A stretch of 32,971 nucleotides of DNA, taken from the NCBI GenBank assembly GCA_028290945.1, contig JAQGIV010000145.1, forward strand, positions 1-32,971. The letters run 5' to 3'. Source of the DNA: Phenylobacterium sp. GTDB lineage: Bacteria > Pseudomonadota > Alphaproteobacteria > Caulobacterales > Caulobacteraceae. Each line of letters begins with the position of its first letter. The first letter of the stretch is position 1. The notes beneath the pieces were generated by a model, which was given only the letters and a program-made list of their open reading frames with translations, had not been told where the DNA came from and searched no databases. Shown here one piece after another: positions 9,381-17,441 of the stretch. Both the position numbers and the translations under genes were made by a program.

Positions 9381-11186
9381 GTGTCCGCCCACCCGTCCGC
9401 CACCTCCCTGCCGAACCCCCGAGGCGGCCTTTCCATGGGCCAGCAGGCGATGGCCGCGCAGGCCGCCCTGCTGCCCTATGCGCTGACTGCCTTCGCCGTC
9501 TCCCTGCCGATCTATGTCTGGGCCGGCGGCCATGCGCCCAACGCCGCCTGGATGAGCGCCTCCTTCGTGGTCTTCGCCATCGCCTGGGGCCTGTTCTACG
9601 CGGTGGTCAACTGGCTGAAGGAGCCGGCCGCCCAGGATCCGCGCCGCCGCGCCCGGGTGCAGCTGATGGCCGGCCTGGTCTGGGCCGCGGCGCTCGCCCA
9701 GATCGCCGCCTTCGCCGATCACGCCGGCCCGGTGCGCGAGACCCTGCTGATGATCTCGCTGGCGGCCGGCGTCATCTGCCTGGTGTTCACCGCGCCCTGG
9801 CTGCCGTCGCTGCTGATCGTCGGCACGGCGGCGGTCGCGGCCCCGCTGGCGGCGCTCACCCTGCGCTCCGACAATCCGGACGCCACCCACCTCGCCTGGG
9901 GCGGCACGGCCCTGGCCTTTGCCCTGGCCCTGATGGTCAACCGCATCCTCAAGCAGCAGTTCACCCTGGCCGCCGAGCGCGAAGGCCTGATGGCCGAGCG
10001 CGCCGAGCAGGCGGAGGCCGCGCGCCGCCTGGCCCGCTCCAAGTCGGACCTGGTGGCCACCCTCTCCGACGAGATCCGCAACGGCCTGACCGGCGTCGCC
10101 CATGTGCTGGCCGCCGCTTCGGGTCGCGGCGGCCGCGCCGCGCCGTCGCGCGAGCAGCTGGCCGCCGGCCTCGACGCGGTCAACGAGCTGCTGGCCGTGC
10201 TCAACACCACCCTCGACGCCGAGACCGCCGAGGCCGGCCGCCTGTCGGTCGAGCCGCAGCCCATCGACGTGGTGGCCATCGCCCGCGACCTGGTGCTGGC
10301 GCACCGCCCGCAGGCCGCCGCCAAGGGGCTGGAGCTGTCGCTGCACATGGACGCCGACCTGGCCGCCGGCGACCTGGGCGCCGCCATCGGCGATCCGGCC
10401 CGCGTGCGCCAGGTGCTGGCCGCCCTGATCGGCAACGCCGTGAAGTTCACCCTGCGCGGCCGGGTGGAGGTGCGCATCGCGCTCCCCGCCGCCGGGCGCC
10501 TCACCGTCGAGATCGCCGACACCGGGCCCGGCCTCTCCGATGAGGAGCTCGCCAAGGCGTTCGAGGCCTTCCAGCGCATCGCCCGCACCAGCGCCGGGAC
10601 CTCCGGGGCGGGGCTCGGCCTGACGCTGGCCCGCCAGCTTGCCCGACTGATGGGCGGCAGCCTGAGCGCCCACTCGGCGGCCGGCGTCGGCTCCTGCTTC
10701 ACCGTCGAGCTGCCCTATGAGGCCGAGGCCGCAGTCCCGCCGCCGCTACCCGCCGACGCTGCCGCCCGGCCGGTCGACAGCCCGACCCTGCGCATCCTGA
10801 TCGCCGAGGACGACGGCCTGGCCGCCGCCACCCTGCGCAGCCATCTCGAACAGCTCGGCCACAAGGTCGCCCAGGCCGCCGACGGCCAGCGCGCCGTGGA
10901 GCTGACCCGGGTCTGCGACTTCGACGTCCTGATGGTCGCCGCCGCCGCCGTCTCCGACGGCCCGCAGGTGATGGCCGCCATCCGCCGCCTGGACGGCGCG
11001 GCCGGCCGCACGCCGCTGGTCGCCCTGATCGGCGGCGATCCGGAGGAGGCCGAGGCCAGCCTGGCCGCCGGCGCCAGCGCCGTGCTGCGCAAGCCCTTCT
11101 CCCTGCCGGCCCTGGCCCGCGCCCTGGCCGACGCCCTGGCCGTCAAGGCCGTCGCCAACGACCGCGAGGTGGCCCAGAGCGCCTGA
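9381..11186 (+). CDS. Membrane hybrid histidine kinase lacking both phospho-acceptors (pseudokinase)
   Basis: The 601-residue protein has about five or six hydrophobic segments (30-190), a helical linker (195-222), a HisKA-like dimerisation region, an ATPase domain and a receiver domain. In the H-box the usual SHEIRTPL is replaced by SDEIRNGL, so Asp230 stands where the phosphorylated His should be. The ATP-binding motifs are kept: N-box GNAVKFT (351-357), DTGPGLS (380-386), GAGLGLT (409-415). The receiver keeps the acidic pair EDD (476-478) and Lys571 in RKPF, but the phospho-acceptor Asp is absent (Val519/Ala520 in FDVLMVAAAAV). It is thus probably an allosteric regulator rather than a phospho-donor, as DivL is for CckA. 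Start is GTG at 9381; ATG at 9435 with GAGGCGG upstream is equally possible. Confidence 0.9.
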   Translation: MSAHPSATSLPNPRGGLSMGQQAMAAQAALLPYALTAFAVSLPIYVWAGGHAPNAAWMSASFVVFAIAWGLFYAVVNWLKEPAAQDPRRRARVQLMAGLVWAAALAQIAAFADHAGPVRETLLMISLAAGVICLVFTAPWLPSLLIVGTAAVAAPLAALTLRSDNPDATHLAWGGTALAFALALMVNRILKQQFTLAAEREGLMAERAEQAEAARRLARSKSDLVATLSDEIRNGLTGVAHVLAAASGRGGRAAPSREQLAAGLDAVNELLAVLNTTLDAETAEAGRLSVEPQPIDVVAIARDLVLAHRPQAAAKGLELSLHMDADLAAGDLGAAIGDPARVRQVLAALIGNAVKFTLRGRVEVRIALPAAGRLTVEIADTGPGLSDEELAKAFEAFQRIARTSAGTSGAGLGLTLARQLARLMGGSLSAHSAAGVGSCFTVELPYEAEAAVPPPLPADAAARPVDSPTLRILIAEDDGLAAATLRSHLEQLGHKVAQAADGQRAVELTRVCDFDVLMVAAAAVSDGPQVMAAIRRLDGAAGRTPLVALIGGDPEEAEASLAAGASAVLRKPFSLPALARALADALAVKAVANDREVAQSA

Positions 11187-11254
11187 TCGAGACCTTAGAC
11201 GCCCGCCCAACAGCTGTTTAAGGTGCCGCGCAAAGCCGGAATGAGGGAACGCGC

Positions 11255-12454
11255 GTGCTGCTGAGAGGCGTCAAGGTCGTCGAATTCGCGTCCTACATCG
11301 CGGCGCCCGCCGCGGCCTGCATGCTGGGCGACTGGGGGGCCGACGTGATCAAGGTGGAGCGGCCGGGCGGCGACGCCATGCGGGCGGCCTTCGCCGACGT
11401 GAAGAGCGAGCTGAGGGGCAATCCCACCTTCGACATGGACAACCGCGGCAAGCGCGCCGTCGTCCTCGACATCTCCAAGCCGGAAGGCCGCGATGCGCTG
11501 GCCAAGCTGGCCGCCGACGCCGACGTGTTCATCACCAACGTCCGCGCGGGCGCCCTCAAGCGCGCCGGACTCGACTACGACGCCCTGAAAGCCGCCAACC
11601 CCCGGCTGGTCTACGCCATGGTCACCGGCTACGGCCTGGAGGGCCCCGACGCCCACAAGCCGGGCTTCGACGTCACCGCCTTCTGGGCGCGATCCGGCGT
11701 CGCCAGCATGACCACGCCCAAGGGCATGGACCCGTTCATGATCCGCTCCGGCTTCGGCGACCACATCACCGCGCTGTCCACCGTCGCCGCCATCATGGCC
11801 GGCCTGTTCGACCGCGAGCGCACCGGCCAAGGCCGGATGGTCGCCACCTCGCTGCTGGCCAGCGGCGTCTACACCATGGGCTCGGACCTCTCGGTGCAAC
11901 TGAAGTTCGGCCGCGTCGCCTCGATGCGCACCCGGGACCAGTCGATCAATCCGATCGCCAACATGTTCAAGAGCGCCGAGGGCCGCTGGTTCCTGCACAA
12001 TCCGCGCGGCGGCGGCAGCGGCGACTGGATCAAGTTCTGCGATGTCGCCGCCCGCCCCGATCTGGTCGACGACGAACGCTTCAAGACCGGCAAGGACCGC
12101 CGCGCCAACAGCCCCGCCCTGATCGCCGAACTGGACATGGCCTTCGCCGACCTGCCCTTCGAGGAGATCGCGCGCCGCCTCGACGCCGCCGACCTCGTCT
12201 GGTCGCCGCTGCAGACCCCGGCCGACGTCGCCGCCGACCCGCAGGTCGCGGCCTCCGGGGTCCTGGTGCAGGTGGAGGACGGCGAAGGCGGCACCTATCC
12301 CTCGCCCGCCGCCCCCATGCGCTTCCCCGGCGCCGACGTCGCCGTCCGCCCCCGCTCGCCCACCCTCGGCGAACACACCCGCCAGGTGCTGGCCGAGCTC
12401 GGCTACGAAGCCGAGGCGATCGAGGCGATGTACGCCGAGGGCGCGGCGGCCTGA
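11255..12454 (+). CDS. Class III CoA-transferase
   Basis: This 399-residue protein belongs to the CaiB/BaiF (formyl-CoA transferase, Frc) family, which moves CoA between carboxylic acids through an aspartyl-CoA anhydride. The N-terminal RGVKVVEFASYIAAPAAACM and GADVIKVERPGGD stretches are family hallmarks, and the catalytic Asp is Asp139 in PGFDVTAFWARSG. The length is normal. Start is GTG with GAGGGA 6 bases upstream. No partner enzyme sits next to it, so donor and acceptor acids are unknown. A second family member (29830-31014) lies in a clear catabolic operon; the two are not close copies. Confidence 0.9.
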   Translation: MLLRGVKVVEFASYIAAPAAACMLGDWGADVIKVERPGGDAMRAAFADVKSELRGNPTFDMDNRGKRAVVLDISKPEGRDALAKLAADADVFITNVRAGALKRAGLDYDALKAANPRLVYAMVTGYGLEGPDAHKPGFDVTAFWARSGVASMTTPKGMDPFMIRSGFGDHITALSTVAAIMAGLFDRERTGQGRMVATSLLASGVYTMGSDLSVQLKFGRVASMRTRDQSINPIANMFKSAEGRWFLHNPRGGGSGDWIKFCDVAARPDLVDDERFKTGKDRRANSPALIAELDMAFADLPFEEIARRLDAADLVWSPLQTPADVAADPQVAASGVLVQVEDGEGGTYPSPAAPMRFPGADVAVRPRSPTLGEHTRQVLAELGYEAEAIEAMYAEGAAA

Positions 12455-12459
12455 TCGTC

Positions 12460-12600
12460 CCTCCCCCGTAGAGCGCCAGCGAACGGGGGAGGTGTCGCGA
12501 ACGCGACGGAGGGGGCGTTGGGGCCGTGCGAAGGACCGGTGCGCCGGCAGCGCCCCCTCCACCACTTCGTGGTCCCCCTCCCCCGCTGACGCGGTGGAGG
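12460..12600. repeat. Structured intergenic repeat element A
   Basis: This convergent gap is almost entirely inverted repeats. CCTCCCCCG (12460-12468) pairs with 12484-12492; GTCGCG-AA-CGCGAC follows; 12508-12520 pairs with 12548-12560 (13 bases, one mismatch); and ACCAC-TTC-GTGGT (12561-12573) is a perfect hairpin. Segment 12552-12583 recurs at 29036-29067 with two changes that keep the hairpin paired. It resembles the REP-like elements found between genes in many Caulobacterales; it may also stop transcription from both sides. Confidence 0.8.
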
Positions 12601-12610
12601 TGCTTCAGCC

Positions 12611-12979
12611 CTACATCCCCAGCCGCTTCAGCAGCGCCTTCGGCGCCCGGATGCGCCAAGCCTCCCTCAGCAAGCCTTCGAGCTCGTCCTCGTCGACCAC
12701 ATCCAGCCGCACCAGCACCGCCGCGAAACCCTTGTAGTGGTCGTCGTCGAAGAACCGGTCCGGCGCCGCGGCGATCAGCATCTCCTTGGCCTCCATCGCG
12801 CAGCGCACCGCCAGGATGTCGAGCCTGGGGACCCGCGGCTTTTTCGGATGCACCCGCTCGTTGAAGCTCCAGGCGAAGCCCTTGCCGCCGACCTCGAACA
12901 CCAGCCGCCGGTCGTCGGATCCGTCCACCATCTCCGGCAGGGCGGCCGCCAGGCGGCGCACCGCGGCCGCATCGACCAT
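12611..12979 (-). CDS. YjbR/MmcQ family protein
   Basis: The 122-residue protein matches the YjbR (MmcQ, DUF419) family, small double-wing proteins with a CyaY-like fold whose role is unknown, though DNA binding has been proposed. The motif set VFEVGGKGFAW, RFFDDDHYKGFAAVLV and LLREAWRIRAPKALLKRL is typical; the last is the family's C-terminal helix. Its ATG overlaps the stop of the upstream transglycosylase gene (TGATG), so it is probably translated by re-initiation in the same operon. The partnership with a polar transglycosylase is not known to be functional. Confidence 0.85.
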   Translation of the reverse strand: MVDAAAVRRLAAALPEMVDGSDDRRLVFEVGGKGFAWSFNERVHPKKPRVPRLDILAVRCAMEAKEMLIAAAPDRFFDDDHYKGFAAVLVRLDVVDEDELEGLLREAWRIRAPKALLKRLGM

Positions 12980-13803
12980 CAGCTCTCGCCGCGCGCGTCG
13001 GAGAGCAGCTTGAGCATCTCCGAGGTGAACATCGAGCCGGTCAGCCGCGTGCCCACCCCCAGCTCGTCGGCCGGCTGCGAGCCGCGCAGGATCATGGCCA
13101 CCAGGGCGTCCTGCGCCCGCAGGCGGTCCTCGCGCCGCGCCGAGGCATATTGCAGGAAGCCGTCCTGCGCCGTCGCCGCCGCCGGCTCGACCGCCCCGCC
13201 CGGGCCGCCGGCCTTGGTCAGGTTGTCGTAGACCTGGGCCACCGAATTGGCCCGCCCGTCGGTGAAGAAGATCGCCTTGTTGGCCCGCGCCGCTTCCGGG
13301 AACAGGTGCGCGGCGGCGGCGCTGGGCGTGGTCTGCTTGGCCTCGATCAGCCGGGCCGAGCCCTGCGGCCCCAGGAAGTGGGCGGCGTAGAGCTCGCCGG
13401 CGGTGGGCGAGCGCCCCACCCGGCCCTTCAGGTAGGCGGCGTGGTCGGACGCCAGCTCGCCGGCCATCAGCGACGCGGCGTGCGGATCGAGCCGCAGGTC
13501 CATCACCGCCTTCTTGGCCTCCTCGCCGCTCACGTGGTAGCGGCCGTCGGAGCCCTTGGCGATCAGCTCGGAATAGCGGGCGTAACCGTACTTCGACCCG
13601 TGCTGCTTCAAGGTGGAGAGCCAGGTCTGCTCGACGAACTGGAAGAGGCCGGCCGCCGAGGAGCCGCCCGCCTTGGCGCCCGGGTTCATGCCGCTCTCGC
13701 GGCCGGCGGTCTTCATCAGGAATGAGAAGTCGACGCCCGTCGCCTTGGACGCGCGCTCGATCGCCGCCTCCACGACTCCCCGGATGCCTTGAATCGCCGC
13801 CAT
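12979..13803 (-). CDS. pleA: Lytic transglycosylase, PleA-like
   Basis: The 274-residue protein has an SLT-type transglycosylase domain. GRESGMNPGAKAGGSSAAGL (34-53) contains the catalytic Glu36, followed by FQFVEQTW; the domain runs to about 150 and a helical tail follows. Such enzymes cleave peptidoglycan glycan strands. In Caulobacter crescentus PleA is a lytic transglycosylase homologue needed for polar pili and flagellum assembly, and this size, cytoplasmic-looking N-terminus and tail fit that group. I see no cleavable signal, which is unusual for a cell-wall enzyme but consistent with PleA-like proteins. A CtrA-like box (TTAG-N7-TTAA on this strand) lies 26-40 bases upstream, with a GANTC between. 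The orthology call is moderate. Confidence 0.8.
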   Translation of the reverse strand: MAAIQGIRGVVEAAIERASKATGVDFSFLMKTAGRESGMNPGAKAGGSSAAGLFQFVEQTWLSTLKQHGSKYGYARYSELIAKGSDGRYHVSGEEAKKAVMDLRLDPHAASLMAGELASDHAAYLKGRVGRSPTAGELYAAHFLGPQGSARLIEAKQTTPSAAAAHLFPEAARANKAIFFTDGRANSVAQVYDNLTKAGGPGGAVEPAAATAQDGFLQYASARREDRLRAQDALVAMILRGSQPADELGVGTRLTGSMFTSEMLKLLSDARGES

Positions 13804-13811
13804 GGCCCCAG

Positions 13812-13847
13812 GAGTCGGTCCGCCATGGTTAACGCCTCGCTAACCAT
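13812..13847 (-). promoter_or_regulatory. CtrA-like box, GANTC site and 7-base inverted repeat upstream of pleA-like gene
   Basis: TTAA-N7-CTAA at 13829-13843 (TTAG-N7-TTAA on the minus strand) is one base from the CtrA consensus. The same site lies in an inverted repeat ATGGTTA-N9-TAACCAT (13825-13847). A GANTC site is at 13812-13816. The placement just upstream of a pili/flagellum-type gene fits CtrA control. Confidence 0.45.
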
Positions 13848-13859
13848 ACTGCAGCCCAC

Positions 13860-13893
13860 TTGATCTTCTCGGTGACAAGCGTAATATATTACG
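13860..13893 (+). promoter_or_regulatory. Sigma70-type promoter with a perfect 14-base palindromic operator for the TonB gene
   Basis: TTGATC (13860-13865) and TAATAT (13882-13887), 16 bases apart, form a good promoter. The -10 lies inside CGTAATATATTACG (13880-13893), a perfect palindrome that is strikingly AT-rich for this genome. A dimeric repressor bound there would block RNA polymerase. The expected transcript start is about 28 bases before the ATG. Confidence 0.6.
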
Positions 13894-13921
13894 TGTGTGC
13901 ACCGAGAGTAGGGAGCCAGCC

Positions 13922-14611
13922 ATGGTCGTCCGCACGCACGTTCCCTTCGGCTTCGAGACCGGCAAGGGGAATGCGCCCTCCAATCTGCGGATGGCGGTGG
14001 GCGTAAGTCTAGCCGTCCACCTGGCCGCCGGTCTCTACCTCGCCTACATGCGTTTCGCTCCGCCGGCCCCCGCTGCGGAGCCGGCGGAGCGGATCATCAC
14101 GGTGCCGTTCGTCACCTGGCCGAAGGATCCGCCGACGCCGGTGGATCATCCGAAGCCGCCGCCGCCCGTGCACGTCATCGACCGGCCCATCATCCCCGTC
14201 CCCGACCCGGCGCCCTTCAAGCCCGTCCCGCGGGCCGCCGATCCGCAGCCGTTCAAGCCCGTCGAGACGATCACGCCTCAGGAGACCGCCGCGCCGCCGC
14301 AGCCGAAGCCGCCCGTGGCGATCAGTCCGACCTGGCTGCGCAAGCCGTCCGGCGACGAACTCGCCCGCGCCTATCCCGACCGCGCCCAGCGGCTGGGCGT
14401 CGGCGGCTCCGCCACCCTGACCTGTCAGGTGACCGCGCAGGGCACGGTGCAGGCCTGCCGCGTGGCCGCCGAGAGCCCGGACGATTTCGGCTTCGGCGCC
14501 GCGGCGCTGAAGCTCACCCGCTATTTCCGCATGAGCCCGCAGACCCTGGACGGCCGCCCGGTCGACGGCGCGACGGTCAACATCCCGATCCGCTTCCAGC
14601 TGCCTCAGTAG
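13922..14611 (+). CDS. TonB family energy-transducing protein
   Basis: This 229-residue protein spans the inner membrane once (about residues 24-42), has a long proline-rich periplasmic stretch (about 47-140) and a C-terminal TonB domain (about 150-229; [20 protein letters not shown]). It would pass proton-motive energy to TonB-dependent outer-membrane receptors. ATG at 13922 with GGGAG 6 bases upstream is preferred over the upstream GTG at 13895, which would overlap the promoter. No exbB, exbD or receptor gene is adjacent, so it is an orphan TonB. The palindrome over its promoter implies nutrient- or metal-responsive repression, which is inference. Its last 7 bases overlap the convergent acyl-CoA dehydrogenase. 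Confidence 0.88.
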   Translation: MVVRTHVPFGFETGKGNAPSNLRMAVGVSLAVHLAAGLYLAYMRFAPPAPAAEPAERIITVPFVTWPKDPPTPVDHPKPPPPVHVIDRPIIPVPDPAPFKPVPRAADPQPFKPVETITPQETAAPPQPKPPVAISPTWLRKPSGDELARAYPDRAQRLGVGGSATLTCQVTAQGTVQACRVAAESPDDFGFGAAALKLTRYFRMSPQTLDGRPVDGATVNIPIRFQLPQ

Positions 14612-15774
14612 GACTTCGGCAGGCCCAGCACCTTCTCGGCCAGGTAGTTGAAGATCATCTCGCGGCTGACCGGCGCTAGGCGCGCGATCATCGCCTCGCG
14701 GAAGTAGCGCTCCACGTCATATTCCTTGGCGTAGCCCATGCCGCCGTGCGCCATCACCGCGGCCTCGCAGGCCCGGAACCCCGCCTCGCCGCCCAGGTAC
14801 TTGGCGGCATTGGCCTCCGCTCCGCACTCGCGGCCGGCGTCGTAGAGGGCGGCGGCCTTGAAGGCCATCAGGTTGGCCGCCTCCAGCTCCATCCAGGACC
14901 TGGCCAGCGGATGGGCGACGCCCTGGTTCTGGCCGATCGGGCGGCCGAACACCACACGCTCCTTGGCGTAGTTCGCCGCCTTCTTCAGCGCCGCGCGCCC
15001 CAGCCCCACGGCCTCGGCGCCGATCAGCACCCGCTCCGGGTTCAGCCCTTCCAGTAGGTAGGTGAACCCCCGCCCCTCCTCACCCACCAGGGCGTCGGCC
15101 GGCACCTGCAGGTCGTCGATGAACACCGCGTTCGACTCCACCGCCTTGCGGCCCATCTTCGGGATCGGCGTCGCCTGGATCTTCGAGCGGTCGAAGTCGA
15201 CGTAGAACAGGCTGATCCCGTCCGTGGCCTTCTTGACCTCCTCGCGCGGCGTGGTGCGGGCCACGATCAGCATCTTGGTCGCCCGCTGCGCCATGGTCGT
15301 CCACAGCTTGCGGCCCTGGATCACGTAGCCGTCGTTGGTGCGGGTGGCGCGGGTCTTCAGGCTGGTGGTGTCGAGGCCGGCGTCCGGCTCGGTGACGCCG
15401 AAGCACATCTTGTCCTCGCCGGAGATCAGGCGCGGGATCAGCGCGCGCTTCTGGGCCTCGGTGCCGAACTTGGCGAGCGGCATGGGGCCGAAGATGTTCA
15501 GGTGCAGCCCGCTCGCCCCGGAGAACCCCGCCCCGCTCTCGGCCACCGCCTGCATGGCGATGGCGGCCTCGGTGAGCCCCAGGCCCGAGCCGCCCAGCTC
15601 CACCGGCATGGCCGCGCCCAGCCAGCCCGCGTCGGCCATGGCCTTCACGAAGGCCTCCGGGAAATCGCCGGTCTCGTCCGTGCGCCGCCAGTAGTCGGCG
15701 TCGAAGCGGGCGCAGAGCTTCAGCACGCCCTCGCGGATCGCCTGCTGCTCGTCGGTGAACCAGAAGCCGTTCAT
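14605..15774 (-). CDS. Acyl-CoA dehydrogenase family protein
   Basis: The 389-residue FAD enzyme has the three-part acyl-CoA dehydrogenase layout: helical N-domain, beta domain with [18 protein letters not shown] (124-141) and the C-terminal helical domain with [20 protein letters not shown] and [18 protein letters not shown]. The usual catalytic Glu near the C-terminus (YEGTSE) is replaced by LAPVSRE (366-372). Glu248 in LNPERVLIG lines up with the alternative base of isovaleryl-CoA dehydrogenase, so activity is likely on a branched or unusual acyl-CoA. The ATG is 9 bases after the upstream ThiO-like stop, and its AAGGGCGG ribosome site overlaps that stop codon, so the two form an operon. 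The substrate is unknown. Confidence 0.92.
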   Translation of the reverse strand: MNGFWFTDEQQAIREGVLKLCARFDADYWRRTDETGDFPEAFVKAMADAGWLGAAMPVELGGSGLGLTEAAIAMQAVAESGAGFSGASGLHLNIFGPMPLAKFGTEAQKRALIPRLISGEDKMCFGVTEPDAGLDTTSLKTRATRTNDGYVIQGRKLWTTMAQRATKMLIVARTTPREEVKKATDGISLFYVDFDRSKIQATPIPKMGRKAVESNAVFIDDLQVPADALVGEEGRGFTYLLEGLNPERVLIGAEAVGLGRAALKKAANYAKERVVFGRPIGQNQGVAHPLARSWMELEAANLMAFKAAALYDAGRECGAEANAAKYLGGEAGFRACEAAVMAHGGMGYAKEYDVERYFREAMIARLAPVSREMIFNYLAEKVLGLPKSY

Positions 15775-15783
15775 GCGCCGCCC

Positions 15784-16803
15784 TTAGAACCGCCGGGGAT
15801 CGAAGCGGTGCGCGTAAGGTCCGGCTTCGGCCCCGGTCACGCAAGCGGCGACCACCTGGGCCACCAGCGGCGCCAGCAGCCAGCCGTTGCGCCGCGCGCC
15901 GGTGGCCAGGATCACCCTGGGCGCCCAGGACAGGCCCGCCATCGGCAGCCCGTCCGGCGTCGCCGCCCGCACCCCGACCGCCACCGCGTGATCCGCGCCG
16001 GCCAGCTGCGGGAACAGCCGCGCGCCGGCCTTCAGCAGCGGCGCCAGGGCCTTCGGATTCGGCGTCGCGTCCGTCGCGCCGGCCTCCATGGTGGCGCCCA
16101 CCGCCAGGCCGTCTTCGCCCGGAACGGCATAGGCGCCCTCGCCGCGCACGCTGACCCCTGCGCCGGGAAAGCCGCCGTAGCGGGCGATCTGGCCCTTGAT
16201 GGGCGTGAGGACGCCCAGCTCCGGCGCGACACCCGCCAGGCCCCGGTCCGCCCCGGTGGCGATCACCAGCCAGTCGGCGCCGCCGACGCCGGTCACCGGC
16301 TCGGGACGGAAGACCACGCCCGCCGCTTCCGCCGCCCGGCGCAGCGCGGCCAGCGCCGGCTTCGGTTCCAGCCGCCAGTCCTCGCGCACCAGGATCGCCT
16401 GGTCGAAGGCCTCGGAAAGCCCCGGCGCCAGCGCCTGCGCCGTGCGCCGCGGCAGCTCGATCCCGTGCTCGCCCAGCCGGCCGAGCGCCGCGCGCACGCC
16501 GGCCAGCCAGGCCTCGTCGCCCACCGCCAGGGCCCCGGAGCGGTCGAGCGTCACGCCGGCCCGCGCCTCCAGTCCCGGCCAGAGGTCGCGCGCCGCCGTC
16601 AGGATGTCGAAATGGGCGGCGGCCTGGGCGTCCAGCGCCGCCTCGAACACCGGCGCCAGCATGCCCGCCGCCACGCCCGAGGCGAGCCCCGCGCCATGCG
16701 GGTCGCAGACCGTCACCGCGCAGCCGGCGTCGGCCAGCGCCAGGGCCGCTGAGAGCCCCAGCGCGCCTGCGCCCGCGACGGTCACCTTCGCGCCCCCGGT
16801 CAT
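15784..16803 (-). CDS. FAD-dependent oxidoreductase, ThiO (glycine oxidase)-like
   Basis: The 339-residue protein is a DAO-family flavoprotein. VAGAGALGLSAALAL near the start is the dinucleotide-binding GxGxxG motif, GLASGVAAGMLAP resembles the ThiO segment, and the C-terminal RRNGWLLAPLVAQVVA matches the ThiO-type FAD/substrate motif. ThiO oxidises glycine to the imine used in thiazole synthesis; no other thiamine gene is near, so it may act on another amine. ATG at 16803 is preferred over TTG at 16821. It leads a two-gene operon with the acyl-CoA dehydrogenase and is divergent from the hemerythrin gene. Confidence 0.8.
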   Translation of the reverse strand: MTGGAKVTVAGAGALGLSAALALADAGCAVTVCDPHGAGLASGVAAGMLAPVFEAALDAQAAAHFDILTAARDLWPGLEARAGVTLDRSGALAVGDEAWLAGVRAALGRLGEHGIELPRRTAQALAPGLSEAFDQAILVREDWRLEPKPALAALRRAAEAAGVVFRPEPVTGVGGADWLVIATGADRGLAGVAPELGVLTPIKGQIARYGGFPGAGVSVRGEGAYAVPGEDGLAVGATMEAGATDATPNPKALAPLLKAGARLFPQLAGADHAVAVGVRAATPDGLPMAGLSWAPRVILATGARRNGWLLAPLVAQVVAACVTGAEAGPYAHRFDPRRF

Positions 16804-16840
16804 GGCCCTAACCAGCCGCAAGTTCGCGGAAAATCAAGGC

Positions 16841-16865
16841 GGAACCCTCGCTTGGCGGACGTGTT
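16841..16865 (+). promoter_or_regulatory. Candidate general-stress (EcfG-type) promoter
   Basis: GGAAC (16841-16845), 16 bases, then TGTT (16862-16865) differs by one base from the alphaproteobacterial EcfG consensus GGAAC-N16/17-CGTT. It would start transcription about 30 bases before the hemerythrin ATG. The position is ideal and the downstream genes fit stress roles, but this is one site judged by eye. Confidence 0.4.
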
Positions 16866-16903
16866 CAAGGCGAACGGAGACCCAATACGGAGAGAGGCTC
16901 ATC

Positions 16904-17437
16904 ATGGCGACCCCCCAATCCAGCACGCCCAGCCCCCGCCAGGCCGCCGCGCGGAAGGCTGCCGAAACCCGCGCCAAGGACGCGATCGCGCTGCTCAAGG
17001 CCGACCACCGCAAGGTCGAGGGCCTGTTCGCGAAGTACGAGGAGGCCAAGGCGAACGACGCGCGCAAGCAGCAGATCTTCCAGCAGATCGCCATGGAGCT
17101 GAGGATCCACATGCAGCTCGAGGAAGAGATCTTCTATCCGCAGTCGCGCGAGTTCGTGGAGGAGGAAGACACGGTCAACGAGGCGGAGGTCGAGCATGCG
17201 GCCGCCAAGGACCTGATGGCCCAGCTGGAGGGCATGTCCCCTTCCGACGAGATGTATGACGCCAAGGTCACGGTGCTGCAGGAGCAGATCGAGCACCACG
17301 TCGAGGAGGAGGAAGAGGAGTACTTCCCCGAGGTCAAGAAGAACGGCATGGACACCAGGGCCGTCGGCGAAGAGATCATGGCCCGCAAGCAGGAGCTGGT
17401 GGGCCGGATGGACGGCGCCGGCCGGCGCCTGCAGTAG
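16904..17437 (+). CDS. Hemerythrin HHE domain protein
   Basis: The 177-residue cytoplasmic protein carries one HHE domain (about 28-145) with a basic leader and a helical tail. Probable di-iron ligands are His35 (ADHRKVE), His69 and Glu73 (RIHMQLEEEIFYP), His98 (VEHAAAKDL) and His131/132 with the following acidic run (HHVEEEEEEYFPEV). Such proteins bind oxygen, nitric oxide or iron and often belong to stress regulons. GAGAGAGG precedes the ATG. A candidate EcfG promoter lies upstream. The CinA-like gene follows after 4 bases, so they share a transcript. Confidence 0.92.
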   Translation: MATPQSSTPSPRQAAARKAAETRAKDAIALLKADHRKVEGLFAKYEEAKANDARKQQIFQQIAMELRIHMQLEEEIFYPQSREFVEEEDTVNEAEVEHAAAKDLMAQLEGMSPSDEMYDAKVTVLQEQIEHHVEEEEEEYFPEVKKNGMDTRAVGEEIMARKQELVGRMDGAGRRLQ

Positions 17438-17441
17438 CCGC

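Noticed and set aside
9200..9436. Longer start for the second DUF2336 protein
   Set aside because: The extra 79 residues cross the GANTC and CtrA-like promoter region and the start of the divergent kinase, and look non-coding.
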